Assembly (NCBI RefSeq): GCF_003710825.1
Contig: NZ_RHHQ01000012.1
Location: forward strand, 558,001 to 622,000
DNA from: Brevibacillus fluminis
Lineage (GTDB): Bacteria > Bacillota > Bacilli > Brevibacillales > Brevibacillaceae
Direction: 5' to 3'
Length of the DNA stretch: 64,000 nt
Part shown: in pieces, positions 1-6,977 of the stretch
Layout of the letters: the number at the start of each line of letters is the position of its first letter
Position numbering within the stretch: the stretch's first letter is position 1
Position numbers and translations under genes: made by a program
The notes under the pieces: generated by a model
Told to the model about the DNA's origin: nothing
What the model saw: only the letters and a program-made list of their open reading frames with translations
The model's database searches: none

Positions 1-74
1 GCGGCCTTCAAACAATCCCAATTACCCGCAGGAGCGAGCAACTCGATATCTTCTCTTCTAATGATGTTCTGCAC
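1..74 (-). CDS. Peptidase U32 family protein, N-terminal fragment
   Basis: Reading leftward from 74, a GTG start is preceded by a perfect GGAGGT (positions 85-90) with a 10-base gap. The 24 complete codons give VQNIIRREDIELLAPAGNWD followed by CLKA. The string ELLAPAGNWDCLKAA is the usual N-terminus of peptidase U32 (collagenase-like, YrrN/YrrO/YhbU type) proteins. The gene runs off the left edge, so nothing can be said about its catalytic core. An ATG at 92 in the same frame overlaps the ribosome site and is a less likely start. Family members act as putative proteases or as tRNA hydroxylation factors; which applies here cannot be seen. Confidence 0.72.
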   Translation of the reverse strand, partial: MQNIIRREDIELLAPAGNWDCLKA

Positions 75-369
75 GTTACAAAATACCTCCATACTAGGGC
101 AGTCTCTCACTATCATAGGGAAAGTAAGGTAGAAAAAGCAAGGGAAGAAGTTGGACAATCGAGAGTTGGGACAAAATCAGCCGCCAACTTTACTTTACGA
201 GCATTCTTCCTTTCGCAATAACGCAGACAGGTGCTGCAAGGAATTCGCTTCGAAATTGTGGAAGTAGATGTAAGCTTGTTAAAAGACGGCTGCAAGTATA
301 AGGACAGTCAAACCCACTCGTTTCAGCCTGTGGCTGTCGGTGCCGGTCGTGAAAGGAATGTATAAGAAC
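75..369. other. Intergenic stretch without a recognised gene
   Basis: About 295 bases lie between the leftward U32 gene and the rightward WYL regulator. I see no open frame with a usable ribosome site, no clear sigma-A promoter and no strong hairpin. It must contain the divergent promoters of both genes. Confidence 0.5.
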
Positions 370-1353
370 ATGTCAAAAGCAGATAACATGCTTTCCATCT
401 TGTGGCTCCTGAAAGTGGGCAAACGAATGACTGCCAAGCAGCTGGCTGAAGCGCTTGAGATCAATATTCGCACCGTGTATCGCTACATCGACGCGCTTTG
501 CGCTAGCGGCGTACCGATCGTTTCGGACCCTGGGCATTACGGGGGCTACAGCCTTCTGTCTCAATTTACGGAAGCTCCGCTGTTTTTTCATCTTGATGAG
601 CAGAAAGCGCTGATTCACGCAGCGGTTTTTGCCCAGGAAGCGGGCTATCCGTTCGGCGAATCGTTGGAAAACGCCGTTTCCAAGCTGAAGCGGTATACGA
701 ATGAGAAGCAACTTGAAACCATCAACCGCCATATGGTCGGCTTCGATGTCATCAAACCGCCGCCCGACTCGTCATTGACCGATTACCTGAAGGAGCTGGA
801 GCTGTCTGTGGCCGAAAGCTGTACGCTTTCGATGGATTATCAGACGAGCAGAGAGCCTTTGCCCAAAAGCCGGCTGATCGATCCATACGGGCTGGTCAAT
901 TGGAAAAACAAATGGTATGTCGTGGGCCATTGTCATTTACGCGACGAAATCAGAAGCTTTCGCGTCGATCGCATTCGCGCACTCATTCGGACGGAAGCGA
1001 GTTTTGTACGGCCGGAAGATTTTTCCGCCCGGCATTTTTTCATGAAAAGCCTGCTGCCTGATCCGACAAAGCCGGACAACCTGGTCTCGGTTCACATCGT
1101 CGGCAAATCGCAAGCGCTTGATGATCTGTGCAATCATTGGATGCTCGGTCACATCGTCATCGAGCGTTCCGAGACGCACGTTCACCTCAAGCTTGATGAA
1201 CAAATGATCCAATCGCTGGCTCCCTATTTCCTGCTCTCTTATGGAAAGGCGATTCGGGTAATCGAGCCCCTTCAGCTAAAGGAGCGGATGGTGGCGATCG
1301 TCACAGACCTGCTAGATTTTTACCAACTTGATGACAGCGAGAAACCCCACTGA
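370..1353 (+). CDS. HTH-WYL transcriptional regulator (YafY/DeoR-like)
   Basis: A 327-residue regulator in three parts. Residues 1-65 form a winged helix (MTAKQLAEALEINIRTVYRY), about 135-215 form a WYL domain around YGLVNWKNKWYVVGH, and the last 100 residues fit the WCX extension that often follows WYL. WYL domains bind nucleic acid or small ligands and modulate the attached DNA-binding domain. I chose the ATG at 370 because the family homology begins at MSKADNML and a GAAAGG lies upstream; in-frame starts at 340 and 358 are possible. It is a single-gene unit ended by the hairpin at 1392. Its target is unknown; the ROK gene and transport operon downstream are only neighbours. Confidence 0.85.
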   Translation: MSKADNMLSILWLLKVGKRMTAKQLAEALEINIRTVYRYIDALCASGVPIVSDPGHYGGYSLLSQFTEAPLFFHLDEQKALIHAAVFAQEAGYPFGESLENAVSKLKRYTNEKQLETINRHMVGFDVIKPPPDSSLTDYLKELELSVAESCTLSMDYQTSREPLPKSRLIDPYGLVNWKNKWYVVGHCHLRDEIRSFRVDRIRALIRTEASFVRPEDFSARHFFMKSLLPDPTKPDNLVSVHIVGKSQALDDLCNHWMLGHIVIERSETHVHLKLDEQMIQSLAPYFLLSYGKAIRVIEPLQLKERMVAIVTDLLDFYQLDDSEKPH

Positions 1354-1391
1354 TAGGTTTTGTCAGGAAAGTACGTTTATAGTAGAGAAGA

Positions 1392-1436
1392 AACGAGTAT
1401 CTTTCCCAAAGGATAGTTGGGAGTTGCTCGTTTTTT
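1392..1436 (+). terminator. Rho-independent terminator of the WYL regulator gene
   Basis: AACGAG (1392-1397) pairs with CTCGTT further on, with an inner TCCCAA/TTGGGA helix, and is followed directly by a run of T. Confidence 0.7.
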
Positions 1437-1541
1437 GCTAGAATCGAGGTTCGATTACGCAAAAGCAGGAACGTGTGTTTGCGACGTGTGGGCGTATCGG
1501 ATTTTTCTACAATTAACAATAAATGTATAAAGCAAAATAGT

Positions 1542-1571
1542 TTGACTATTGGAAAAAGCAGGGTGTATAAT
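1542..1571 (+). promoter_or_regulatory. Sigma-A promoter of the ROK regulator gene
   Basis: TTGACT (1542-1547) and a perfect TATAAT (1566-1571) are separated by 18 bases. Transcription would begin near 1578, about 45 bases before the start codon at 1623. Confidence 0.8.
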
Positions 1572-1584
1572 CTGGGTAACTTTG

Positions 1585-1601
1585 TTAGTTATAATTACTA
1601 A
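1585..1601. promoter_or_regulatory. Operator-like palindrome, probable ROK autoregulation site
   Basis: TTAGT-TATAATT-ACTAA is a perfect inverted repeat with an AT-rich centre, placed just downstream of the predicted transcription start. XylR/NagC-type ROK repressors use related operators with TTAGT-type half-sites. Binding by the ROK protein encoded next to it is inferred. Confidence 0.55.
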
Positions 1602-1622
1602 TTTTGGTGGTGACAACATTCG

Positions 1623-2804
1623 GTGACGGAGCTGAAGAAAACTGGGGGCACCAAACGAGTCAAAAAGTTAAATAAGGAAGCCATCTTGGAGCAGGTGATC
1701 GCAGGTCAGCAAATATCCCGCGCCGAAATCGCCAAACAAACACAGCTGAGTCGCCCGTGCGTATCCGCACTGGTAGACGAGATGATACGAGAAGGTTTGC
1801 TGCATGAGATCGGGATCGGCGATTCCAAGGGGGGACGCAAGCCAATTTTGCTTGCTTACAACTACCAGGCATATGCGATCGCGGGCGCCGTTTTTGAGGG
1901 CTCGTATCTGCAGATGGCGATCGCCAATCTCAAAGGGGAATTCATCGCCGAGTCGCGTATGCGGCTCAAGCAGTCGACAGATGGAAAAGCGCTGATCGCG
2001 GACCTGGACGCTGCCTTGAGACATCTGTTGAAAGAATGCGGCTTGACACGCGACCGTCTGCTAGGAATAGGCGTCGGTTTGCCGGGCATCACCCAGAGAG
2101 GGACGGGGACCGTCAGCTATTCGCTGTCCACCAGCTGGATGGGGCTGTCAGTGCAGCAGGAGATGGAGCAGCAGCTCAGACTGCCTGTCATCATTGATAA
2201 CGACGTTAATATGATGACAATGGGCGAGTATGCAAAAGGGGTGGGCGTCGACTCATCCAATTTGGTCTACATGTACGTGGGCACGGGAATCGGGGCAGGG
2301 ATTATCCTCGACGGCCAGTTTTTTCGCGGAAGTCGCGAGGCGGCAGGGGAAATCGGTTACATGATGATCGGTCCTGTACATAATCGGCACGGCGAGGAAC
2401 TGGGCGTCTTTGAACACAATTATTCCGTGCTGGGCATCAAGGAAAAGGCGAAGGGGATTCTCTCGGGCTTGGAAGAAGGCCAGAGCGTCATCGAGCGGCT
2501 CGCCTGGCATGCCGACCAAGGCAATGAGGAAGCGGAAGCGCTGCTTGCTGACATTCATCGGCACTGGGCATTCTGCATGGCCAACATCATCAGCGTCCTC
2601 AACCCGGAGCTGCTGATTTTGAGTGGAGAGATGATCCATCTCGATGAAAGAGGGGGGGAGCGGATTCGCAAATGGCTGAGCGAATGGGTTCCAGTCGTTC
2701 CCCGCATCGAAAAAGCAAGGTTGGGGGAGAAAGCAGGTCTGGTCGGCGCGGTTCACAGCGTGTTGGAAGCGTTTCCGTCCGCCAGATTGCTTGATAAAGT
2801 GTAA
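1623..2804 (+). CDS. ROK family transcriptional repressor (XylR/NagC type)
   Basis: A 393-residue protein with a MarR-like helix-turn-helix at about residues 20-70 (ISRAEIAKQTQLSRPCVSAL) and a ROK/sugar-kinase-like domain from about 80 to the end (GIGVGLPGI, then VYMYVGTGIGAGIILDG). ROK repressors bind a sugar or sugar phosphate and release their operator. The usual zinc motif of the family, of the type CGCGxxGC, should follow GEIGYMMIGP; here it is replaced by NRHGEELGVFEH, so no zinc cysteines are visible. The start is GTG. The gene sits immediately upstream of the PIG-L/ABC operon and is its most likely local regulator, which is an inference from position. Confidence 0.9.
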   Translation: MTELKKTGGTKRVKKLNKEAILEQVIAGQQISRAEIAKQTQLSRPCVSALVDEMIREGLLHEIGIGDSKGGRKPILLAYNYQAYAIAGAVFEGSYLQMAIANLKGEFIAESRMRLKQSTDGKALIADLDAALRHLLKECGLTRDRLLGIGVGLPGITQRGTGTVSYSLSTSWMGLSVQQEMEQQLRLPVIIDNDVNMMTMGEYAKGVGVDSSNLVYMYVGTGIGAGIILDGQFFRGSREAAGEIGYMMIGPVHNRHGEELGVFEHNYSVLGIKEKAKGILSGLEEGQSVIERLAWHADQGNEEAEALLADIHRHWAFCMANIISVLNPELLILSGEMIHLDERGGERIRKWLSEWVPVVPRIEKARLGEKAGLVGAVHSVLEAFPSARLLDKV

Positions 2805-2807
2805 CAA

Positions 2808-2828
2808 AACGGTCGTGACCGTTTTTCC
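2808..2828 (+). terminator. Short terminator behind the ROK gene
   Basis: AACGGT-CGTG-ACCGTT, a 6-bp stem with a 4-base loop, is followed by TTT. It begins four bases after the stop codon and separates the regulator from the transport operon. Confidence 0.6.
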
Positions 2829-2851
2829 CCTCTCATCGGGGGACAAAAGTG

Positions 2852-2880
2852 CTGACGCAAGCGGTCACATCCAATCTAAT
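2852..2880 (+). promoter_or_regulatory. Probable promoter of the ABC/PIG-L operon
   Basis: CTGACG (2852-2857) and TCTAAT (2875-2880) are spaced by 17 bases. Each element deviates from consensus (4/6 and 5/6 matches), as expected for a regulated promoter. The predicted start near 2886 falls inside the palindrome at 2882-2900. Confidence 0.55.
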
Positions 2881-2881
2881 G

Positions 2882-2900
2882 AAAAACGTGAGACGTTTTT
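2882..2900. promoter_or_regulatory. Palindrome at the predicted transcription start
   Basis: AAAAACGT-gag-ACGTTTTT is a perfect 8-bp inverted repeat with a 3-base centre. It lies immediately after the -10 box, a classic place for a repressor to block initiation. It could instead form a weak terminator-like hairpin in the leader. It does not resemble the TTAGT/ACTAA site in front of the ROK gene, so a different regulator may bind here. Confidence 0.5.
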
Positions 2901-2928
2901 CAGAAAAAAAACAGAGGGGGAGTTTGGT

Positions 2929-4044
2929 GTGAAGAAGTGGATTTTTGGTTTGATGGCAAGCTCATTGGCGCTTGCAGTCTCTGCATGCGGCGGTGGCGGC
3001 GAAACGGCAAAACCGCAAGACAATGGCGGGGCAACGCCGGCGACACCGGCAACCACGCAGCCAGAGGCACAGCCAGCTGCGTCTGGCGATCCGCAGAAGT
3101 TGGTCATTTATACGGGTCGTGACAAAAACATTTTTGAAATCGTTTTGCCAAAATTCAAAGAAAAGTACCCGAACATTGAAGTGGAAACGTTGGAAATGGG
3201 TGCGCAGCAAATTTTGGAGCGCGTGCGCGCTGAGAAAGCAAACCCGCAAGCTGACTTCTGGTGGGGCGGTACGCAATCCGCGCTGGCGACAGCAGCGAAC
3301 GAAGATTTGCTCGAGCCTTACAAGCCTACGTTCAGCGACAAGGTTCCTGACCTTTACAAAGACAAACAGGATCGCTGGTACGGGGAGATGCTGCTGCCCG
3401 AGGTCATCATGATCAATCCGCAGGCGATCAAAAAAGAAGATGCGCCAAAAGACTGGGATGAGTTGCTCGATCCGAAGTACAAGGGCAAAATCGTGATCCG
3501 CAACGTACTGCCATCCGGCACAATGAGAACCATCTACTCCGCGATGATTTTCCGTCAAGGTGCGGATACGCCGGATAAAGGCTATGACTGGTTGAAAAAG
3601 CTCGATGCCAATACGAAAGAATACACGCAAGACCCGACCAACCTGTACTTGAAGCTGGACCGTCAAGAAGGCGCGATCTCCCTGTGGAACCTGCAGGACG
3701 TCCTCTTGCAAAGCAAGAAAAATAACCATCCGTTTGATTTCGTCTATCCGGCAAGCGGGGCACCAATTTTGGTGGACGGCGTAGCCTTGGTCAAAGGCGC
3801 CAAAAACATGGATGCCGCGAAAAAGTTTTATGAAGTGCTGTTCAGCCCAGAGGTTGCGTCCGTCTTGGCTAAAGATCGCTTCCAGTTCCCATCGCGCACC
3901 GACATCAGCAAAGACGACCTGCCTGACTTCATGAAAAATCTGGAGTTGAAGCCGCTGCAGCTCGATTGGGATGTCATGGCATCCAAGGAAAAAGAGTGGA
4001 TGCAGTATTGGGATGAAAACATCAAAGGCAAGGGCGGCAAATAA
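2929..4044 (+). CDS. Extracellular solute-binding lipoprotein, FbpA/SBP_8-like
   Basis: A 371-residue secreted lipoprotein that would capture the substrate for the ABC transporter encoded by the next two genes. It opens with a signal peptide ending in the lipobox AVSAC, then a Gly/Pro/Ala/Gln-rich linker to about residue 50. The mature domain (KLVIYTGRDKNIFEIVLPKF) resembles Fe3+/phosphonate/polyamine-type binding proteins. The start is the GTG at 2929, seven bases after AGAGGGGGAG; an open frame extends upstream but has no signal peptide. The family name suggests iron, but the downstream catabolic genes argue for an organic conjugate. I see no tyrosine pair that would make a ferric-iron site certain. 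Confidence 0.87.
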   Translation: MKKWIFGLMASSLALAVSACGGGGETAKPQDNGGATPATPATTQPEAQPAASGDPQKLVIYTGRDKNIFEIVLPKFKEKYPNIEVETLEMGAQQILERVRAEKANPQADFWWGGTQSALATAANEDLLEPYKPTFSDKVPDLYKDKQDRWYGEMLLPEVIMINPQAIKKEDAPKDWDELLDPKYKGKIVIRNVLPSGTMRTIYSAMIFRQGADTPDKGYDWLKKLDANTKEYTQDPTNLYLKLDRQEGAISLWNLQDVLLQSKKNNHPFDFVYPASGAPILVDGVALVKGAKNMDAAKKFYEVLFSPEVASVLAKDRFQFPSRTDISKDDLPDFMKNLELKPLQLDWDVMASKEKEWMQYWDENIKGKGGK

Positions 4045-4059
4045 TCGATTGTAGCAAAA

Positions 4060-4089
4060 GACTAGGCGGAAGGGCACTTCCGTCTAGTC
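4060..4089 (+). terminator. Intra-operon hairpin behind the binding-protein gene
   Basis: GACTAGGCGGAAG (4060-4072) pairs with CTTCCGTCTAGTC (4077-4089), a 13-bp stem with one G-T pair and a 4-base loop. No T run follows directly. It fits the stabilising or partly terminating hairpins that keep binding-protein mRNA in excess over the membrane components. Confidence 0.65.
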
Positions 4090-4138
4090 ACATTCATTTT
4101 TTTCTCATTTTCCACCGTGATGGCAAGGGAGGGTTCCC

Positions 4139-5215
4139 ATGAGCAGTGTAACATTGGAGCACGTAAGCAAGCGCTTTGGCAATGCGAAAGGCGTGGCAGA
4201 AGTAGACATTCATATCGAATCCGGAGAGTTTTTCACATTTCTCGGCCCGAGCGGCTGCGGTAAGACGACGACGCTGCGGATGATCGCAGGTTTTTATTTT
4301 CCGAATGAAGGGCGAATCCGCTTCGGCGGCCAGGATGTGACGTCATTGCCGCCCCACAAGCGCAATACGGGGATGGTGTTTCAAAATTACGCACTGTTTC
4401 CCCATATGACCGTGGCGGAGAACATTGCGTTCGGGCTGCAAGTGCGCAAGATGCCCAAGCATGAAATTAAGGAACGCGTCACAAAAATTCAGCAGTTGGT
4501 ACGACTTGACAGCTATGGCGACCGGCGCGTCGACCAATTGTCGGGCGGTCAGCAGCAGCGTGTCGCGCTGGCAAGGGCATTGGTCATCGAGCCGCAAATT
4601 TTGCTTCTGGATGAGCCATTGTCCAATCTGGATGCGAAATTGCGTGACGAAACGCGCCAGGAAATCAAACGACTCCAGATGGAGCTGGGCATTACAACGA
4701 TTTATGTGACACATGATCAAGCGGAAGCCATGTCCATGTCAGATCGCATCATGGTCATGCAGGGAGGCGAAGTGCAGCAGATCGGAGCCCCGCACGAGAT
4801 TTACCACCAACCGCTCAACCGCTTTGTCGCATCCTTCATCGGCGAAACCAATCTGCTGGAGGGAGTCGTCGAATCCGTCGAACGTGGAATCGTGCGTCTT
4901 CGCATTACTCCCGAGGTGGTTTTGTCCGGTCTGGTGCAAAACGCCTCGCCCCGATGCAAACTTGCGGCGGGTGAAAAAACGACCGTCTCGATCCGGCCGG
5001 AAACGATCCAGGAAGCAGCCGATTCCGCTGGTGAGAACATCGTCAAAGGAACGATACAGTTCGCCGAGTTTACCGGTTCCTCGACGCAGTACGTGACGAA
5101 TGCGGGCGCATTTTCGCTGCGAAGCATGATGATCAGTCAAGGCAAACGGGTGAAACAGCGCGGCGAGGAGATCTTGCTACACATCCCACATGAGCATGTC
5201 TATTTCGTAGGCTAA
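4139..5215 (+). CDS. ABC transporter ATP-binding protein (FbpC/PotA-like)
   Basis: A 358-residue ATPase that powers import of the ligand delivered by the upstream lipoprotein. It has Walker A GPSGCGKTT (about residues 37-45), the Q loop in VFQNYALFPHM, the signature LSGGQQQR, Walker B ILLLDEP and the switch histidine in YVTHDQAEAMSMSD. A TOBE-like regulatory domain fills about residues 270-358. GGGAGGG precedes the ATG. The permease gene follows after 13 bases, so the two are co-translated. Confidence 0.93.
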   Translation: MSSVTLEHVSKRFGNAKGVAEVDIHIESGEFFTFLGPSGCGKTTTLRMIAGFYFPNEGRIRFGGQDVTSLPPHKRNTGMVFQNYALFPHMTVAENIAFGLQVRKMPKHEIKERVTKIQQLVRLDSYGDRRVDQLSGGQQQRVALARALVIEPQILLLDEPLSNLDAKLRDETRQEIKRLQMELGITTIYVTHDQAEAMSMSDRIMVMQGGEVQQIGAPHEIYHQPLNRFVASFIGETNLLEGVVESVERGIVRLRITPEVVLSGLVQNASPRCKLAAGEKTTVSIRPETIQEAADSAGENIVKGTIQFAEFTGSSTQYVTNAGAFSLRSMMISQGKRVKQRGEEILLHIPHEHVYFVG

Positions 5216-5228
5216 GGAGGGGAATGCC

Positions 5229-6956
5229 ATGAAGCTGGAACTAGAAAAGCAGCCTGTCGCATCCAGACGACTTTCCCTGACCGCCTCGCCTTATTTCGTT
5301 TACGTCCTTGTCGCGCCGCTGTTTCTCATTTTATTGGCCTATGTCATCTACCCGTTGTTTGAAACGTTTATCGCCAGTATTAAGGTGGATGAGCAAATCA
5401 CCTTCAAAAACTACCTGAAGTTTTTCAGTCTGGAGCATACCGCTAATCTGGAGGCGCTCTGGACCAGCATCTACATTTCCGTTCTGAGCGTGATCACCTG
5501 CGGCATCGTCGGCGTCGGACTGGCATTCTTGCTCGAGCGCTACGAGTTTCCCGGACGCAAAATTCTTTCGGTACTCGCATTGGTGCCGATGGCATTGCCG
5601 CCGCTGATCGGTGTGCTATCGTTTACGTTTTTGTACGGAGAGAGCGGGATCGTCCCGCGCGCCCTAAAAGAGTTGTTTCATCTTCAGCAGGTCCCGTTTT
5701 CGTTAAAAGGTATTTGGGGTGTGCTAGTGGTGCACACCTTCACGATGTATACGTACTTTTTCATGACGGCGCAAGCGGCAATCCGCGGGCTCGATCCTTC
5801 TCTTGAAGAGGCGGCTGCGAGCCTGGGCGCCAATCGCTTCACCATCTGGCGCCGCGTGATCATCCCGATGCTGACGCCAGCGATCGTCGCCTCATCGCTT
5901 CTCGTGTTCATGATCGCGATGGCATCCTACACCGCACCGCTCATCTTTGGGATCGACCGGACGATGACGATGCAAATTTATTTGGCGCGGACCAATGGCG
6001 ATCTCGATATGGCGGCGACGCAGTCGACGATCTTGTCTGTCGTGTCAATCGCATTTTTGCTGATCATGCGCTGGTACCAGGGAGCGCGCAATTACCAAAA
6101 CATGAGTAAAGGAATCAGCGTCCATCGCACCGAGATCAAGAGCCAGGCTGGTAAGTATATCTCGATGCTATTGTCCTTCATCGCGACGCTCATCCTCATG
6201 CTGCCGATCCTGGTATTGGTGTTGATTTCGTTCTCTGTCGATGGCACATGGACCGTACAAATTTTGCCGCCGCAGTATACGGCAAGCCATTATATGGATT
6301 TGTTTACCGATAGCAAAACATGGAAGCCGATCGCCAACAGCTTGAAGCTGAGCTTGATCGCGGTAGTCGGAATCATTATTTTCGGCGTAGCTGCAGCCTA
6401 TGCGATGGTGCGCCTTCGTTTCCGCGGCAAAACACTGATGGATGCGCTCATCATGCTGCCATGGGCGCTGCCAGGCACTGTGGTAGCGATCAATCTGATC
6501 GCGGCATTCAATCAGCCGACGGTGTTCAGCTTCGGGCAGGTATTGATCGGAACGTTCTGGATTTTGCCGCTCGCCTATTTTGTCCGCCATCTACCGCTAG
6601 TGTTCCGTTCTACTTCGGCAACGCTGATGCAAATGGACGGATCGGTGGAGGAGGCGGCGCGTAATCTTGGCGCATCCTGGTGGTACAGCTTCCGCCGCGT
6701 CGTTTTCCCGATGGCACTAGGAGGCGTGCTGGCCGGCGCGCTGCTTGCATACGTGCAGTGTATCGGCGAATTCGTCGCTTCCATCCTGATTTTCACCACG
6801 AGCACCACACCTTTGTCTGTCGCTGTTTTTCAGCGGATGTACAACTTTGAATTCGGTACGGCCTGCGCTTATGGCGTTCTGCAAATCATCGTGATCATCG
6901 TCGTCCTGTTCATCGCCCAAAAGCTGACGGGAGACAAGGCGGGCACTGCCGTGTAA
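5229..6956 (+). CDS. Fused double-domain ABC permease (FbpB-like)
   Basis: A 575-residue inner-membrane protein with about twelve hydrophobic segments. It is two binding-protein-dependent permease domains in one chain, so a single polypeptide makes the whole channel. Both halves carry the EAA loop that docks on the ATPase: EEAAASLGANRFTIWRRVII near residue 195 and EEAARNLGASWWYSFRRVVF near residue 475. The fusion is typical of the ferric-iron and 2-aminoethylphosphonate-like transporter groups. AAGGAGGGGAA precedes the ATG at 5229. Confidence 0.92.
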   Translation: MKLELEKQPVASRRLSLTASPYFVYVLVAPLFLILLAYVIYPLFETFIASIKVDEQITFKNYLKFFSLEHTANLEALWTSIYISVLSVITCGIVGVGLAFLLERYEFPGRKILSVLALVPMALPPLIGVLSFTFLYGESGIVPRALKELFHLQQVPFSLKGIWGVLVVHTFTMYTYFFMTAQAAIRGLDPSLEEAAASLGANRFTIWRRVIIPMLTPAIVASSLLVFMIAMASYTAPLIFGIDRTMTMQIYLARTNGDLDMAATQSTILSVVSIAFLLIMRWYQGARNYQNMSKGISVHRTEIKSQAGKYISMLLSFIATLILMLPILVLVLISFSVDGTWTVQILPPQYTASHYMDLFTDSKTWKPIANSLKLSLIAVVGIIIFGVAAAYAMVRLRFRGKTLMDALIMLPWALPGTVVAINLIAAFNQPTVFSFGQVLIGTFWILPLAYFVRHLPLVFRSTSATLMQMDGSVEEAARNLGASWWYSFRRVVFPMALGGVLAGALLAYVQCIGEFVASILIFTTSTTPLSVAVFQRMYNFEFGTACAYGVLQIIVIIVVLFIAQKLTGDKAGTAV

Positions 6957-6977
6957 GGAAAAAAGGAGGAGCTTCAC

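Noticed and set aside
113..295. A 60-codon minus-strand open frame near the left edge
   Set aside because: No ribosome site and no recognisable protein features.
2962..4077. A 371-codon minus-strand open frame opposite the binding-protein gene
   Set aside because: Same reasoning: the plus-strand lipoprotein has clear domain motifs, and the antisense product does not.
2929..6956. A ferric-iron uptake system (fbpABC)
   Set aside because: The architecture fits, but no Fur box or siderophore gene is seen and the operon continues into deacetylase, lyase and kinase genes, so the substrate name was left open.
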